Below, one piece after another: positions 57,701-64,000 of a stretch of DNA of 64,000 bases. Under the pieces are notes generated by a model. The model was not told where the DNA came from, ran no database searches, and was given only the letters and a program-made list of their open reading frames with translations. The stretch spans positions 682,001 to 746,000 of the forward strand of contig CAXXJQ010000003.1 in NCBI GenBank assembly GCA_963665045.2, in the 5' to 3' direction. The stretch's first letter is position 1. The number at the start of each line of letters is the position of its first letter. This DNA is from JAFGRU01 sp016934985 (GTDB lineage: Bacteria > Desulfobacterota > Desulfuromonadia > Desulfuromonadales > JAAYDE01). Both the position numbers and the translations under genes were made by a program.

Positions 57701-60700
57701 TCATCGCCTGCTCCGCCATAAAGGATATCCGAGCCGCCATTGCCATATAGGAGGTCGGCACCCTCCCCGCCATCAAGGAAATCATCACCATGCTGTTCTT
57801 CAGGCACAACATCGACACTATTATCGCCTATGATCAGGTCGGCACCGGCACCGCCAAGAATGACGTCTGAATTTTCCCCGCCCCAGCCTGTGTCGTTACC
57901 TGCTTCCAGGTAGATGGTATCGTTGCCTCCCTGGCCGAAGACCACATCGTCGCCGGCGCCTGCGTAGATAGTGTCGTCGCCGGTACCGGGGTCGCCATCG
58001 ATATTAATATTTTCTATCTCGTAATGATTTATGGTGCCCCCATCGGCCGTTGCCTCCTCGGTTACAATCACCTGCCAGTCCTCCCACAAGTAAACGTCCT
58101 GCCAGGTGTATCCATCGCCGAATATGAAATCGTTGCCACCGCCGGTTACGATCAGGTCCTGTCCGTCACCGGCCGAGACCAGATCATTTCCTTCTTCGGT
58201 AAAGATGCGGTCGTCGCCGTATCCGGCATCCACCCAATCGCCCTGTGCGCCGCTGGCCTCCTGGGTGGCCCCATTTAGAATGAAATCTGCCGTTTCGCCC
58301 TGTTCGGTGCCGAATATGATGTCGTTCCCCTCAAAGCCGAAAAGGGCGTCGCCATCGGTACCTCCTTCGATAATATCATCGCCGTCATAGGGGGACAGAT
58401 AGTCCCGGCCACCGCCGCCGTTTATCACCAGGTTCCATGTGCCATTATGCCCGCCATCCACTACGTCGTTGCCCTCACCGGCCTCAATATAGTCGTTCCC
58501 TCCAAAAACCTGGGTGATCCAGTCGTCTCCGCCACCGCTCATGATGTGGTCGTTTAAAGGTGTGTCAACAATGGAATTGTCCACCGGGTCGCCGAAAATG
58601 TCGTTGTCGGTTTGGATTTCGCCTGGTACGGGAGAGCTTTCAACATTGTTGATAGTCAGCTCGAAACTGTTGTCAGTAGAGAAACTGTGATCCACCCCAT
58701 CGATGTCGGTCCACTCGATGGTGGCGGTAAAGGTGGCGGTGGTGTCGGCATCCAGTTCACCTTGCTGTAGAATGGCAAACGAATAGAAACTTTGCCCGGC
58801 AGTGGCGTCCAGGACGACCTCACCGTTGCTGAAACCCAGGACTTCGTCGCCTGTTACCAGTTTGATAAGATCGGAGCTGATATCTGTTGCCCGGATGATG
58901 ATTTTGGCGCCGGCAGGTAACTGTTGGTTGAGGGCAAGATTAAACTTGCTGGAACTTGCCTCTTGAATTGAGCTTGAGAGCGTAGCGGCTGTAAAGTCGG
59001 CATCTATAAAGGGATTGGTGTTTTCAACAATCAGTGCCGCTTTGGGCTCCAAGCTCAGTTCGATGCCGAAGCGTCTTTTGAGCCATTCGAGATGGGATAT
59101 GTCCTTGATAGTGATGGAATCATCACCGGAACTGATTGTAATTGTCTGGAGCATTTGGTCCCATTCGTAATTGATGCTACCTTCCCATCGAAAGATTCCG
59201 CGGACTGGGTCAACTTTGACAATTTGTGCCTCACTGCCGTCCAGCAAGGTGTTGTCACCAATAATGATTTTATTGGGATCGTCAACATCTCCGTCGTAGA
59301 TGATGTCCTTGCCTTCACCGTTACCGAAGTTTGTGAAAACGTAGGTGTCCGAGTCCAAACCGCCCTGGAGAACGTCGTTTCCTTTTCCTCCTTCGATATA
59401 ATCATCCCCAGCACCTCCAATTAATGTGTCGTTGCCGCCCATGCCGTAGAGGTGATCCTCTTGTCCGGCGCCGGTAATTTGATCAGCTGATTCTGTGCCG
59501 AAGGTAACGTAGGCAACGTCCATGGGGTCGCCCTCGGCTTGAACGAAGGCATCTCTATTCAGCTCCTCATCGATGTAGCGTGTGGAGAAAGATTCAGTGG
59601 TTTGGGTTTCGTGCATGGTGTTGTTGAGAAAAAGTGCGCGGTCTTCGATGAACTGATCAGAGTAATTGGTAATGTCTAGCAAACCGTTTTGGTTGAGGGG
59701 AGTATAGTCAAGGCCAGTGATTGCAAAAGGGTTAAGATTTAATAGTGCATAGAAGTGAGAAGGCACCCCTGATTCGAGTTCGCCAGGAGTTTTGTTTAAA
59801 AGAAAATCAAAAGCCAAGCTCCCCGGAGTGGCGTTGTAAATACCAAGATTATTAAAAATTGTGTTAACCGAGTTGAATCCGTCAGTTCCTCCCAATGCAT
59901 AAGCAGTTGACAGGTCCGCGTAAGTTGTATCAGTGGTGAAGTAATAAAGGATGTCATTATAATTTTGTATTGCCTGATTCATTACACTTAGTTTATGGCC
60001 AGATAATCCAACATTTTCACCAAATATTGCTAAATAAGAACCTAAATGATCGGAACTAAAAGCGCTGGCAAAATTGGAAAGAATATCGCCATTCATTATC
60101 CCAAAATCATTATACGAAATATTAAGGATATTTTCTTTTGCAAATGTTGCGTAAGAGGATTCTAATCCAAAAGCATTCAAAACTTGATATATACCTACAT
60201 TGACTAAGGCTTCGACGAGATTATTACCGTAAGTTGGCCACATCGTCAGTAATCGTTCTGTTCCGTACGGGTCGAATGCATAGCCTTTGATTCCCAAAAC
60301 AGCGCCAACACTCTGAGTCAATATTCCGCCAAGAGAGTGCCCCGTTAGGGTAAGGTTATCTTGGGTGATATTGTAATCAGTGCGATTTAATGCGGCCTGA
60401 ACAAAGGCCTTAGCATCCTCAAACTGTAGATTATAGTTGTCAAGACCAATGATCACATCGGTGCCAATATCGAAAAAACTGTTAGGCTCTGTCCCACGAA
60501 AAGCAATTACATATTCATCCGTCGGGTTTCCCGAAATGTCGTTTTTTGCAAGTAGTAGCGCCTGCATATCGGTAGAAGTTGACGTGTAGTCAATGACGGT
60601 GTAGGAACTAGACAAATAATATAACTGATCCTTATCAGAGGATATTTGCGCCCCTAAAAAAACTCTACTTGCCCCTCCATACTCTTCATACGCCACATTA

Positions 60701-60750
60701 GATAATATTCCCATATCCGAGATTATATCTTTTGACATATTTATACTCAT
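51751..60750 (-). CDS. Giant RTX lipase-like protein (2999 aa), type I secretion substrate
   Basis: The N-terminal 400 residues form an alpha/beta-hydrolase lipase domain: strand EYVIAFRGTE (about 79-88) and nucleophile elbow TGHSLGG with Ser139. From about residue 430 the chain is mostly calcium-binding RTX nonapeptides (GGxGxDxLx) in many blocks, interrupted near 580-720 by a beta-rich domain. Between about 1965 and 2770 seven units of 108 residues are almost identical, each pairing an RTX block with DTYLVDN-GDQV-DTVQSSVSYALGD-ERLTLSGSDAIDATG. The C-terminus has the haemolysin-related domain (SDTLTVENWFQSENYQVENVEL) and an unprocessed secretion tail. There is no N-terminal signal peptide, as expected. 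ATG 60750 overlaps the stop of the membrane-protein gene by four bases and follows GGAGTG. The lipid or ester substrate is unknown. Confidence 0.93.
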   Translation of the reverse strand: MSINMSKDIISDMGILSNVAYEEYGGASRVFLGAQISSDKDQLYYLSSSYTVIDYTSTSTDMQALLLAKNDISGNPTDEYVIAFRGTEPNSFFDIGTDVIIGLDNYNLQFEDAKAFVQAALNRTDYNITQDNLTLTGHSLGGILTQSVGAVLGIKGYAFDPYGTERLLTMWPTYGNNLVEALVNVGIYQVLNAFGLESSYATFAKENILNISYNDFGIMNGDILSNFASAFSSDHLGSYLAIFGENVGLSGHKLSVMNQAIQNYNDILYYFTTDTTYADLSTAYALGGTDGFNSVNTIFNNLGIYNATPGSLAFDFLLNKTPGELESGVPSHFYALLNLNPFAITGLDYTPLNQNGLLDITNYSDQFIEDRALFLNNTMHETQTTESFSTRYIDEELNRDAFVQAEGDPMDVAYVTFGTESADQITGAGQEDHLYGMGGNDTLIGGAGDDYIEGGKGNDVLQGGLDSDTYVFTNFGNGEGKDIIYDGDVDDPNKIIIGDNTLLDGSEAQIVKVDPVRGIFRWEGSINYEWDQMLQTITISSGDDSITIKDISHLEWLKRRFGIELSLEPKAALIVENTNPFIDADFTAATLSSSIQEASSSKFNLALNQQLPAGAKIIIRATDISSDLIKLVTGDEVLGFSNGEVVLDATAGQSFYSFAILQQGELDADTTATFTATIEWTDIDGVDHSFSTDNSFELTINNVESSPVPGEIQTDNDIFGDPVDNSIVDTPLNDHIMSGGGDDWITQVFGGNDYIEAGEGNDVVDGGHNGTWNLVINGGGGRDYLSPYDGDDIIEGGTDGDALFGFEGNDIIFGTEQGETADFILNGATQEASGAQGDWVDAGYGDDRIFTEEGNDLVSAGDGQDLIVTGGGNDFIFGDGYTWQDVYLWEDWQVIVTEEATADGGTINHYEIENINIDGDPGTGDDTIYAGAGDDVVFGQGGNDTIYLEAGNDTGWGGENSDVILGGAGADLIIGDNSVDVVPEEQHGDDFLDGGEGADLLYGNGGSDILYGGAGDDELVGDDSNQQTAGNDYLNGEAGNDILYGGGGRDTLLGGDGDDELYGEGAGAPESQQQDDYLNGGAGNDLLVGGGGGDTLLGGDGNDQLWGEAGDTPDDLQGDDTLDGGEGDDTLVGGGGSDTLLGGEGNDQLWGETSDTPDGLHGNDTLYGGAGDDYLEGGGGADTLFGGDGIDELFGGSDADILAGDAGNDTLAGDAGDDTLDGGDDNDQLYGDEGNDTLDGGDGDDYLYGHEGDDSMVGGAGNDELYGGAGSDTLSGGDGNDWLSGGTGNDIMSGGNGDDRYYFSLGSGVKHILDSDGYNRLILQEGINLDTIELSLGPLMIGTGMAGDEIHLGDIDFDDLEGTSSIQEIQFSDGQSFTLEELVASVGIDITTTEDADSLLGTSVRDNISTLAGNDVVDAGGGNDIIYLGSGNDVVYCGSGDDTANGGDGDDTMWGDEGSDTLYGDSGVDTLYGGEGNDLLDGGDGDDILNGGTGDDTYGVDSLGDQVVELANEGTDTIVASIDYTLGDNVENLQLAENASAINGTGNLLDNSISGNSLDNFLEGLDGNDTLLGGSGNDTLIGEAGGDLLDGGPGDDVMQGGEGDDLYIVDSTADQIIEGSGQGYDRVESSVSFQSYQLAANVEALFLTGRYDAGIGNELDNYIVGSSTRNQLEGLAGNDELDGFTGDDTLLGGEGDDYLYGGDDTGIHSNMDYLDGGVGNDHLDGGSSDDELYGGVGDDYLYGGDNFVGEESEFPSLWSNEDYLDGEAGNDYLDGGSGDDTLVGGDGDDYLYGGDGEAQDLSYWEKRYLDLPLTNDDYLDGGAGNDVLDGGNGHDWLEGGEGEDTLYGGSMDDILDGGLGIDYMAGGIGDDEYYVDGYASIAYNYITYITDTVVEEADSGWDYVYSSITYSLTDNVEELILIGSEDMDGTGNDLDNWIVGNGGDNRIDGGLGHDYMEGWEGNDTYLVDNSGDQVFEQADQGTDTVQSSVSYALGDHIERLTLSGSDAIDATGNELDNRLLGNDAANVLSGNDGDDQLYGYAGNDTLDGGSGNDYLNGGEGSDTMSGGDGHDTYLVDNLGDQVIEAADQGTDTVQSSVSYALGDHIERLTLSGSDAIDATGNELDNRLLGNDAANVLSGNDGDDQLYGYAGNDTLDGGSGNDYLNGGEGSDTMSGGDGHDTYLVDNLGDQVIEAADQGTDTVQSSVSYALGDNVERLTLSGSDAIDATGNELDNRLLGNDAANVLSGNDGDDQLYGYAGNDTLDGGSGNDYLNGGEGSDTMSGIDGHDTYLVDNLGDQVIEAADQGTDTVQSSVSYALGDHIERLTLSGSDAIDATGNELDNRLLGNDAANVLSGNDGDDQLYGYAGDDTLDGGSGNDYLNGGEGSDTMSGGDGHDTYLVDNSGDQVFEQADQGTDTVQSSVSYALGDHIERLTLSGSDAIDATGNELDNRLLGNDAANVLSGNDGDDQLYGYAGNDTLDGGSGNDYLNGGEGSDTMSGIDGHDTYLVDNLGDQVIEAADQGTDTVQSSVSYALGDHIERLTLSGSDAIDATGNELDNRLLGNDAANVLSGNDGDDQLYGYAGNDTLDGGSGNDYLNGGEGSDTMSGGDGHDTYLVDNLGDQVIEAADQGTDTVQSSVSYALGDNVERLTLSGSDAIDATGNELDNRLLGNDAANVLSGNDGDDQLYGYAGNDTLDGGSGNDYLNGGEGSDTMSGGDGHDTYLVDNLGDQVIEAADQGTDTVQSSVSYALGDNVERLTLSGSDAIDATGNDLDNCISGNDAANSMTGHGGNDYLYGYAGDDTLDGGAGNDYLNGGEGNDYMAGGDGDDKLYGYAGDDTLYGEAGDDRLYGYAGDDTLDGGSGNDCLNGGEGIDTYLFGINSGSDSITDYDTATGQNDTIAFSEGLTSTDIGLFKNGNDLVLGIAGSSDTLTVENWFQSENYQVENVELTDGYYLTDTDINQLIQQMSAYAVDQGIAFNNINDVYNNQDLMTMVANSWHQG
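52440..54860 (-). repeat. Seven tandem 324-bp repeats inside the RTX gene
   Basis: The phrase CTCATGGTGTCGCTTCCTTC recurs every 324 bases at about 52613, 52937, 53261, 53585, 53909, 54233 and 54557. Units differ by a few variants (GGDGHD or GIDGHD, DHIERL or DNVERL, NLGDQVIEA or NSGDQVFEQ) shuffled among copies, which points to recombination between units. Confidence 0.95.
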
Positions 60751-61547
60751 TTCATCACTCCATTTTTTATTAATTTATCAAATAAAAACGAATTTAGACT
60801 TTTTACGTGAGTTGCTATTTGGCCATGAAATTGTTTTGTAAAAGGAAAAACAGAACTTTCTAAGAAGAATCCACTTTCACCACATATGGCTCTAGGACTA
60901 TAATATCTTTCACCAACTGCAAAATCCGGTAGGAGCAAATACCATCGACGCATCAATCTGTGGTTGGATGCAATAACTTCCTTTGTTTTATTATCAGTAA
61001 TCGTCACCTCATCGCTGTAAAGGTAGCGGCGTTGAAAAGAGGTAAGAGTAATAAATTTGGATACAACATTGTAGTTGAGTTGCGGCATTGTCTGCTGGGT
61101 AAAAGTTTTACCCCGTTTTGCAATGGCTTCAGCTTCGGCGTCTATGGTAGCCATGAAATTGCCTTTTATCTTTCGGGCTTTAATTTCTCGACTGGTCTTC
61201 CAATCCCCGTCAGTTGCTGTGTACAGATAAATTGTTCCATCCGGCGAATTAAGAGCCATGGTTTTTAAATGCACACCATCAAGGTAGTTGCGGATCATCA
61301 ACAGACGGTCTTTTTCGTCAAAACCTGGGTAGATATTGTCTTCCCAATAAATACTTGCGGGAAACTCAACAGTCCTTTGGATGAAGGTTTTGGGATTGGG
61401 ATCGGTTCTGCAAATTTGCCAGGCAAGAATATTGGTGATGATGATGTCGTGGGTTAGAGCCAAAACACCCAAAAGAAACAGCAGGAATACCGCCCACAAC
61501 ATAAAAGTTCTTTTTTTATTTGCGGGTCGTTTCTGAGAAGAATTCAT
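60747..61547 (-). CDS. Membrane protein coupled to the RTX lipase gene (module copy 2)
   Basis: The 266-residue product has one N-terminal transmembrane segment (about residues 15-38) and a periplasmic domain of about 225 residues with several beta-type stretches and two Cys (about 49 and 219). I know no family for it. It resembles the protein at 45957-46574 in size, topology and the segment DEVTITDNKTKEVIASNH. ATG 61547 has GGTGAG upstream. Its stop shares ATGA with the start of the RTX gene, so the two are made together, and it lies upstream of cargo and exporter in one direction. Possible roles are lipase-specific chaperone, inhibitor protecting the producer, or anchoring factor; none is shown by sequence. 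Confidence 0.7.
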   Translation of the reverse strand: MNSSQKRPANKKRTFMLWAVFLLFLLGVLALTHDIIITNILAWQICRTDPNPKTFIQRTVEFPASIYWEDNIYPGFDEKDRLLMIRNYLDGVHLKTMALNSPDGTIYLYTATDGDWKTSREIKARKIKGNFMATIDAEAEAIAKRGKTFTQQTMPQLNYNVVSKFITLTSFQRRYLYSDEVTITDNKTKEVIASNHRLMRRWYLLLPDFAVGERYYSPRAICGESGFFLESSVFPFTKQFHGQIATHVKSLNSFLFDKLIKNGVMK

Positions 61548-61679
61548 AAGCTCACCTAACCGTTTAAAATTGGGAAGGAAAAACTAACAATCGTCACAAG
61601 TCTTGTTAAAAGGGTCATATTAAAAGTATTAAAAGGGTCAGGCCTCCAAGAATGCAAGTTCGTAAGCCTGTAAGTCGTA

Positions 61680-63078
61680 GGCTCTGTTTCAGATCGTGTG
61701 GGTTGAAATAGTTCATTTTCAGCTTTTTGGGTTCTTTTTCAAACACAACATCTTGTGGTGTATGGTGAGGCCGGGAGGTGGGTCAGTTTTCCCGCAACCA
61801 AGTAGGCCACAGTGATCAAGTGGCGAACGGTCCCGTAACCTCGTGCCTTGGCCTTGGCTGCTTGAATCAGGGAATTCGCGCTTTCGACACCACCGTTATT
61901 GAGATTTCCGTCAAACCAGGCCAGGATTCCGTTCCAATGGCGGCGAACAGTGCGGGCAGCTTCTTTTACCGGCTCCAGGCGGCAACGAATGGCCCAACTG
62001 TACCACTTGTCCAAGGCGGCTTCGGCCTCGGAGACGGATGTGCACTGCTGATAAATTTCCTGAAGGGAAATTTTGATTTGCCAGGCACGAGCTGTTTTCA
62101 GGCGGCTTTTGGGCAAACTGTCAAATTGCTCCTGCTGCCGGTGAGTACGGTTAGCCTCGTTTTTCAGCCATAAATAACGGGTCTTCTTCAGCAGTGGCTC
62201 GTCTTTGACCTCCTGGCGCCGCACCAAATCCACAGCCTTGTTGACAAGGGCAATGACGTGATAAGGGTCGAAGGTGATGTCGGCCTCCGGGAGAAACTCG
62301 TTGACTCCGGCGATATAGCTTTTTGACATATCGATGCAGACCGCTTCGATGTTTTCAGCTTGCCCACCATGGGCAGCAAGATCCTTGACAAAGGTTTCAA
62401 CAACGGATTTGTCGCGTCCTTCACAGGCAAAAAGCAGCCGCCGTTTTTTCAGATCATGGAAAAGGCTGACATAATGGTGCCCACGGCGGGAAGCGGTTTC
62501 ATCCAAGCCGACATGATCAACTGCAGAGAAATCCTCGCGCTGCCGGGCAGCTGCAACGTAATAGTCAAGGATGCGCCAGATTTGGCCGTCATTGAGATCC
62601 AACAGTCGCCCGATGGCACGAACGGGCATTTGCTTGGCCAGGACCACCAGCAAAGCTTCCATCAAAAGACTGAAGCCACTGCCGGGGCGAGACCAGGGCG
62701 GAACTACCTGGGTTGTCTTACCGCATTTGGAACAGCGGACACGGGGAAGATCCGCATGAATGAAGGCTTGGTACTGAAAAAAATTCAAATGCCGCCATGT
62801 CCGCCCACGGGTATCATGAACATCCTGCTCGGGTTCCGCACAAACTGGACAAGAGAATTTCGCGCCAGTGGTAAAACCAACCTGAAACTCGATTCGGCCA
62901 GTTTCGGGATTGAAGTCGATATCGATAACATGCCATGGAGGCAACAGCCCAAGGGCAACGGTAAACAAGGATTCAGAATTCAAAAATACACCTCCCTCAA
63001 ATATTTGAGGGTACTATATCTTGTGGTGGCGGAGCGGTAAAGCTCTCTGGTCCCACCCACACGATCTGAAACAGAGCC
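61680..63078. mobile_element. Intact ISL3-family insertion sequence with 8-bp target duplication
   Basis: Perfect 24-base terminal inverted repeats begin GGCTCTGTTTCAGATCGTGT at the left and mirror at the right end. AAGTCGTA flanks it on both sides (61672-61679 and 63079-63086), the 8-bp duplication typical of ISL3. It interrupts the repeat block upstream of module copy 2, so it arrived after that block. Confidence 0.95.
61739..62983 (-). CDS. ISL3-family transposase
   Basis: The 414-residue transposase is full length. A zinc-finger region comes first (CPVCAEP, CSKCGK), then the DDE domain: first Asp in VGLDETASRRGHHYVS, second in CIDMSKSYIAGV, Glu in NNGGVESANSLIQAAKAKARGY. The DDE set and perfect inverted repeats suggest the element can still move. 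It acts on its own ends in the cytoplasm. Confidence 0.95.
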   Translation of the reverse strand: MNSESLFTVALGLLPPWHVIDIDFNPETGRIEFQVGFTTGAKFSCPVCAEPEQDVHDTRGRTWRHLNFFQYQAFIHADLPRVRCSKCGKTTQVVPPWSRPGSGFSLLMEALLVVLAKQMPVRAIGRLLDLNDGQIWRILDYYVAAARQREDFSAVDHVGLDETASRRGHHYVSLFHDLKKRRLLFACEGRDKSVVETFVKDLAAHGGQAENIEAVCIDMSKSYIAGVNEFLPEADITFDPYHVIALVNKAVDLVRRQEVKDEPLLKKTRYLWLKNEANRTHRQQEQFDSLPKSRLKTARAWQIKISLQEIYQQCTSVSEAEAALDKWYSWAIRCRLEPVKEAARTVRRHWNGILAWFDGNLNNGGVESANSLIQAAKAKARGYGTVRHLITVAYLVAGKLTHLPASPYTTRCCV

Positions 63079-63498
63079 AAGTCGTAGGACTAATCCCCTG
63101 TGTCACGAGAAGGCATTGGACCTTCTCAATCGAGGCCTTCTTATATTCCTTCTCGCAAAAAAATTGTGGCCATTCAATTAACAATTATTATTGATTCCCA
63201 ACATTAAAAACCGCGATAGTATACACATTGCATCTTACATTTTTCTTACAAATGTGCACTTTTTTGAAAAAAAATGAAAAAAATTTAAAAAAAGCCAAAA
63301 AGGTGAGCAAAAAAGGCTAGTTTTTCGCCCCGTTATTTCTTCTTACACAGAGGTCCTTTCAGCTTCCTGCCCCCTGTTGCGCAAAAGAGAAATAATGTTC
63401 AAAAAACGGCTGTTATCGATTGGAGAAATTCAAAACGGCGATAGTTTGCACATCATGCCTTACAATTTCATTAAATATGGGTAATTTTTTTAGGCTCG
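63079..63498. other. Intergenic region with two copies of the module promoter block
   Basis: The right half of the interrupted block (CTGTGTCACGAGAAG, GCGATAGTATACACA near 63209) is followed near 63434 by a second AAAACGGCGATAGT copy. No gene is visible. Confidence 0.6.
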
Positions 63499-63747
63499 TC
63501 AGCAGAATCTGTGGAGATAATCAGGTTCCGGTAACTTGCCAAGTGTATGATATAAGGCGATTTCAAGGCACTTGAGGGTTTTAAAACCATACGCTTTTCT
63601 CATAGTGACTTTTGCTTTGAGGTTCATACCCTCAACCGCACCGCAGGAAAGCTGGCCTTTGGCCTTGAACCAGTTGAGAATCAGTGGCTTGTGGCTGCGC
63701 AACATTTTTGCCACTTTCCTCATGGGCTCGAGATCGGTTTGCAGAGG
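63499..63747 (-). pseudogene. C-terminal fragment of a second ISL3 transposase
   Basis: About 80 residues match the end of an ISL3-family transposase (LILNWFKAKGQLSCGAVEGMNLKAKVTMRKAYGF, then ALYHTLGKLPEPD). The first 300 or more residues are missing. It is only distantly related to the intact transposase at 61739-62983 and therefore a separate, older insertion. Confidence 0.85.
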
Positions 63748-63772
63748 GGAAGCGCAAAGGGGTCAGCAGTTA

Positions 63773-63820
63773 AAAGGGTCAGGTCTGCAAGAATGCAAGT
63801 TCGTAAGCTTGTAAGTCGTT
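63773..63820 (+). repeat. GGGTCAGGTCTGCAAGAATG repeat, third copy
   Basis: Matches 46619-46664 almost exactly and 61635-61679 with few changes. Confidence 0.85.
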
Positions 63821-63832
63821 GAAAAACGCAAA

Positions 63833-63909
63833 GGGGTCAGGCTTGACAAAAGGATTTATTGGTCTTTTTTGCCGTAAATCTAGTAAATCCGTTAGTCAAG
63901 CCTGACCCC
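63833..63909. repeat. Long inverted repeat GGGGTCAGGCTTGAC
   Basis: Perfect 15-base arms (GGGGTCAGGCTTGAC and GTCAAGCCTGACCCC) enclose a 47-base AT-rich centre. Similar in layout to the elements at 6112 and 10360. Nothing is recognised from 63910 to the window end. Confidence 0.85.
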
Positions 63910-64000
63910 AATGCTCCAATAAGTTGATTTTGTGCCGATGCCAGGAAATCCCAGCCATAAGCATCGTCAGGCTCAATTCTGGTATAGCGGAGGGCGTTTT

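Overview
The window looks like chromosome from a Gram-negative, probably marine or saline, deltaproteobacterium (Desulfuromonadia/Desulfobacterota-like). This is an inference from gene content: an outer-membrane tool kit (TolC, OmpA-like lipoprotein, MltB, Tat), the indirect Asn/Gln-tRNA route GatCAB, a glycine-betaine importer, multi-PAS hybrid kinase signalling and a type I secretion system. No rRNA or species marker is present, so the assignment is tentative.

Layout. 1-3.7 kb: the end of an ankyrin-repeat gene and a four-PAS hybrid histidine kinase. 3.7-6.2 kb: a small Cys-rich gene, then a short integron cassette array without integrase (three attC sites, three small membrane-protein cassettes and one cassette without a gene), closed by repeat debris. 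6.2-14.6 kb: a large secreted FecR-like/PDZ/TPR protein, a small proline-rich secreted protein, a beta-lactamase-fold hydrolase lying between a duplicated 5' end of an SRAP gene and the SRAP gene itself, and SthA. 14.6-21.3 kb: an AsmA/DUF748 protein, a bacterial homologue of tRNA-queuosine mannosyltransferase, dodecin and TtcA. 21.3-30.7 kb: a PP2C phosphatase, a MarR regulator with a perfect palindromic operator, ProVWX, GlnE and MtnA. Most of these carry apparent one-base frameshifts, many in homopolymers. 30.9-44.4 kb: conserved genes (gatBAC, an OmpA-like lipoprotein, tatA, a flavin disulfide reductase, trkH-trkA, mltB, an HNH protein, ettA, tRNA-Arg).

44.4-64 kb, starting directly after tRNA-Arg(TCG), is accessory. 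It holds a DUF4160/DUF2442 pair, a RAYT transposase remnant with a REPIN-like palindrome, a truncated lipase-like gene coupled to a membrane protein, a complete TolC-HlyB-HlyD exporter, and a 2999-residue RTX lipase-like protein with seven near-identical 108-residue repeats. The RTX gene is itself coupled to a membrane protein. An intact ISL3 element with an 8-bp target duplication and a second ISL3 remnant follow.

Working together: the RTX protein is the evident cargo of the adjacent type I exporter. The membrane protein encoded immediately upstream, overlapping the lipase start by 4 bases, occurs again beside the truncated lipase-like gene. This two-gene module (membrane partner plus RTX lipase) is the best candidate here for an undescribed system. 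An intergenic repeat family of about 135 bp (four copies plus a fragment), several long inverted repeats and the attC array show that much of the non-coding space is mobile or structured DNA.
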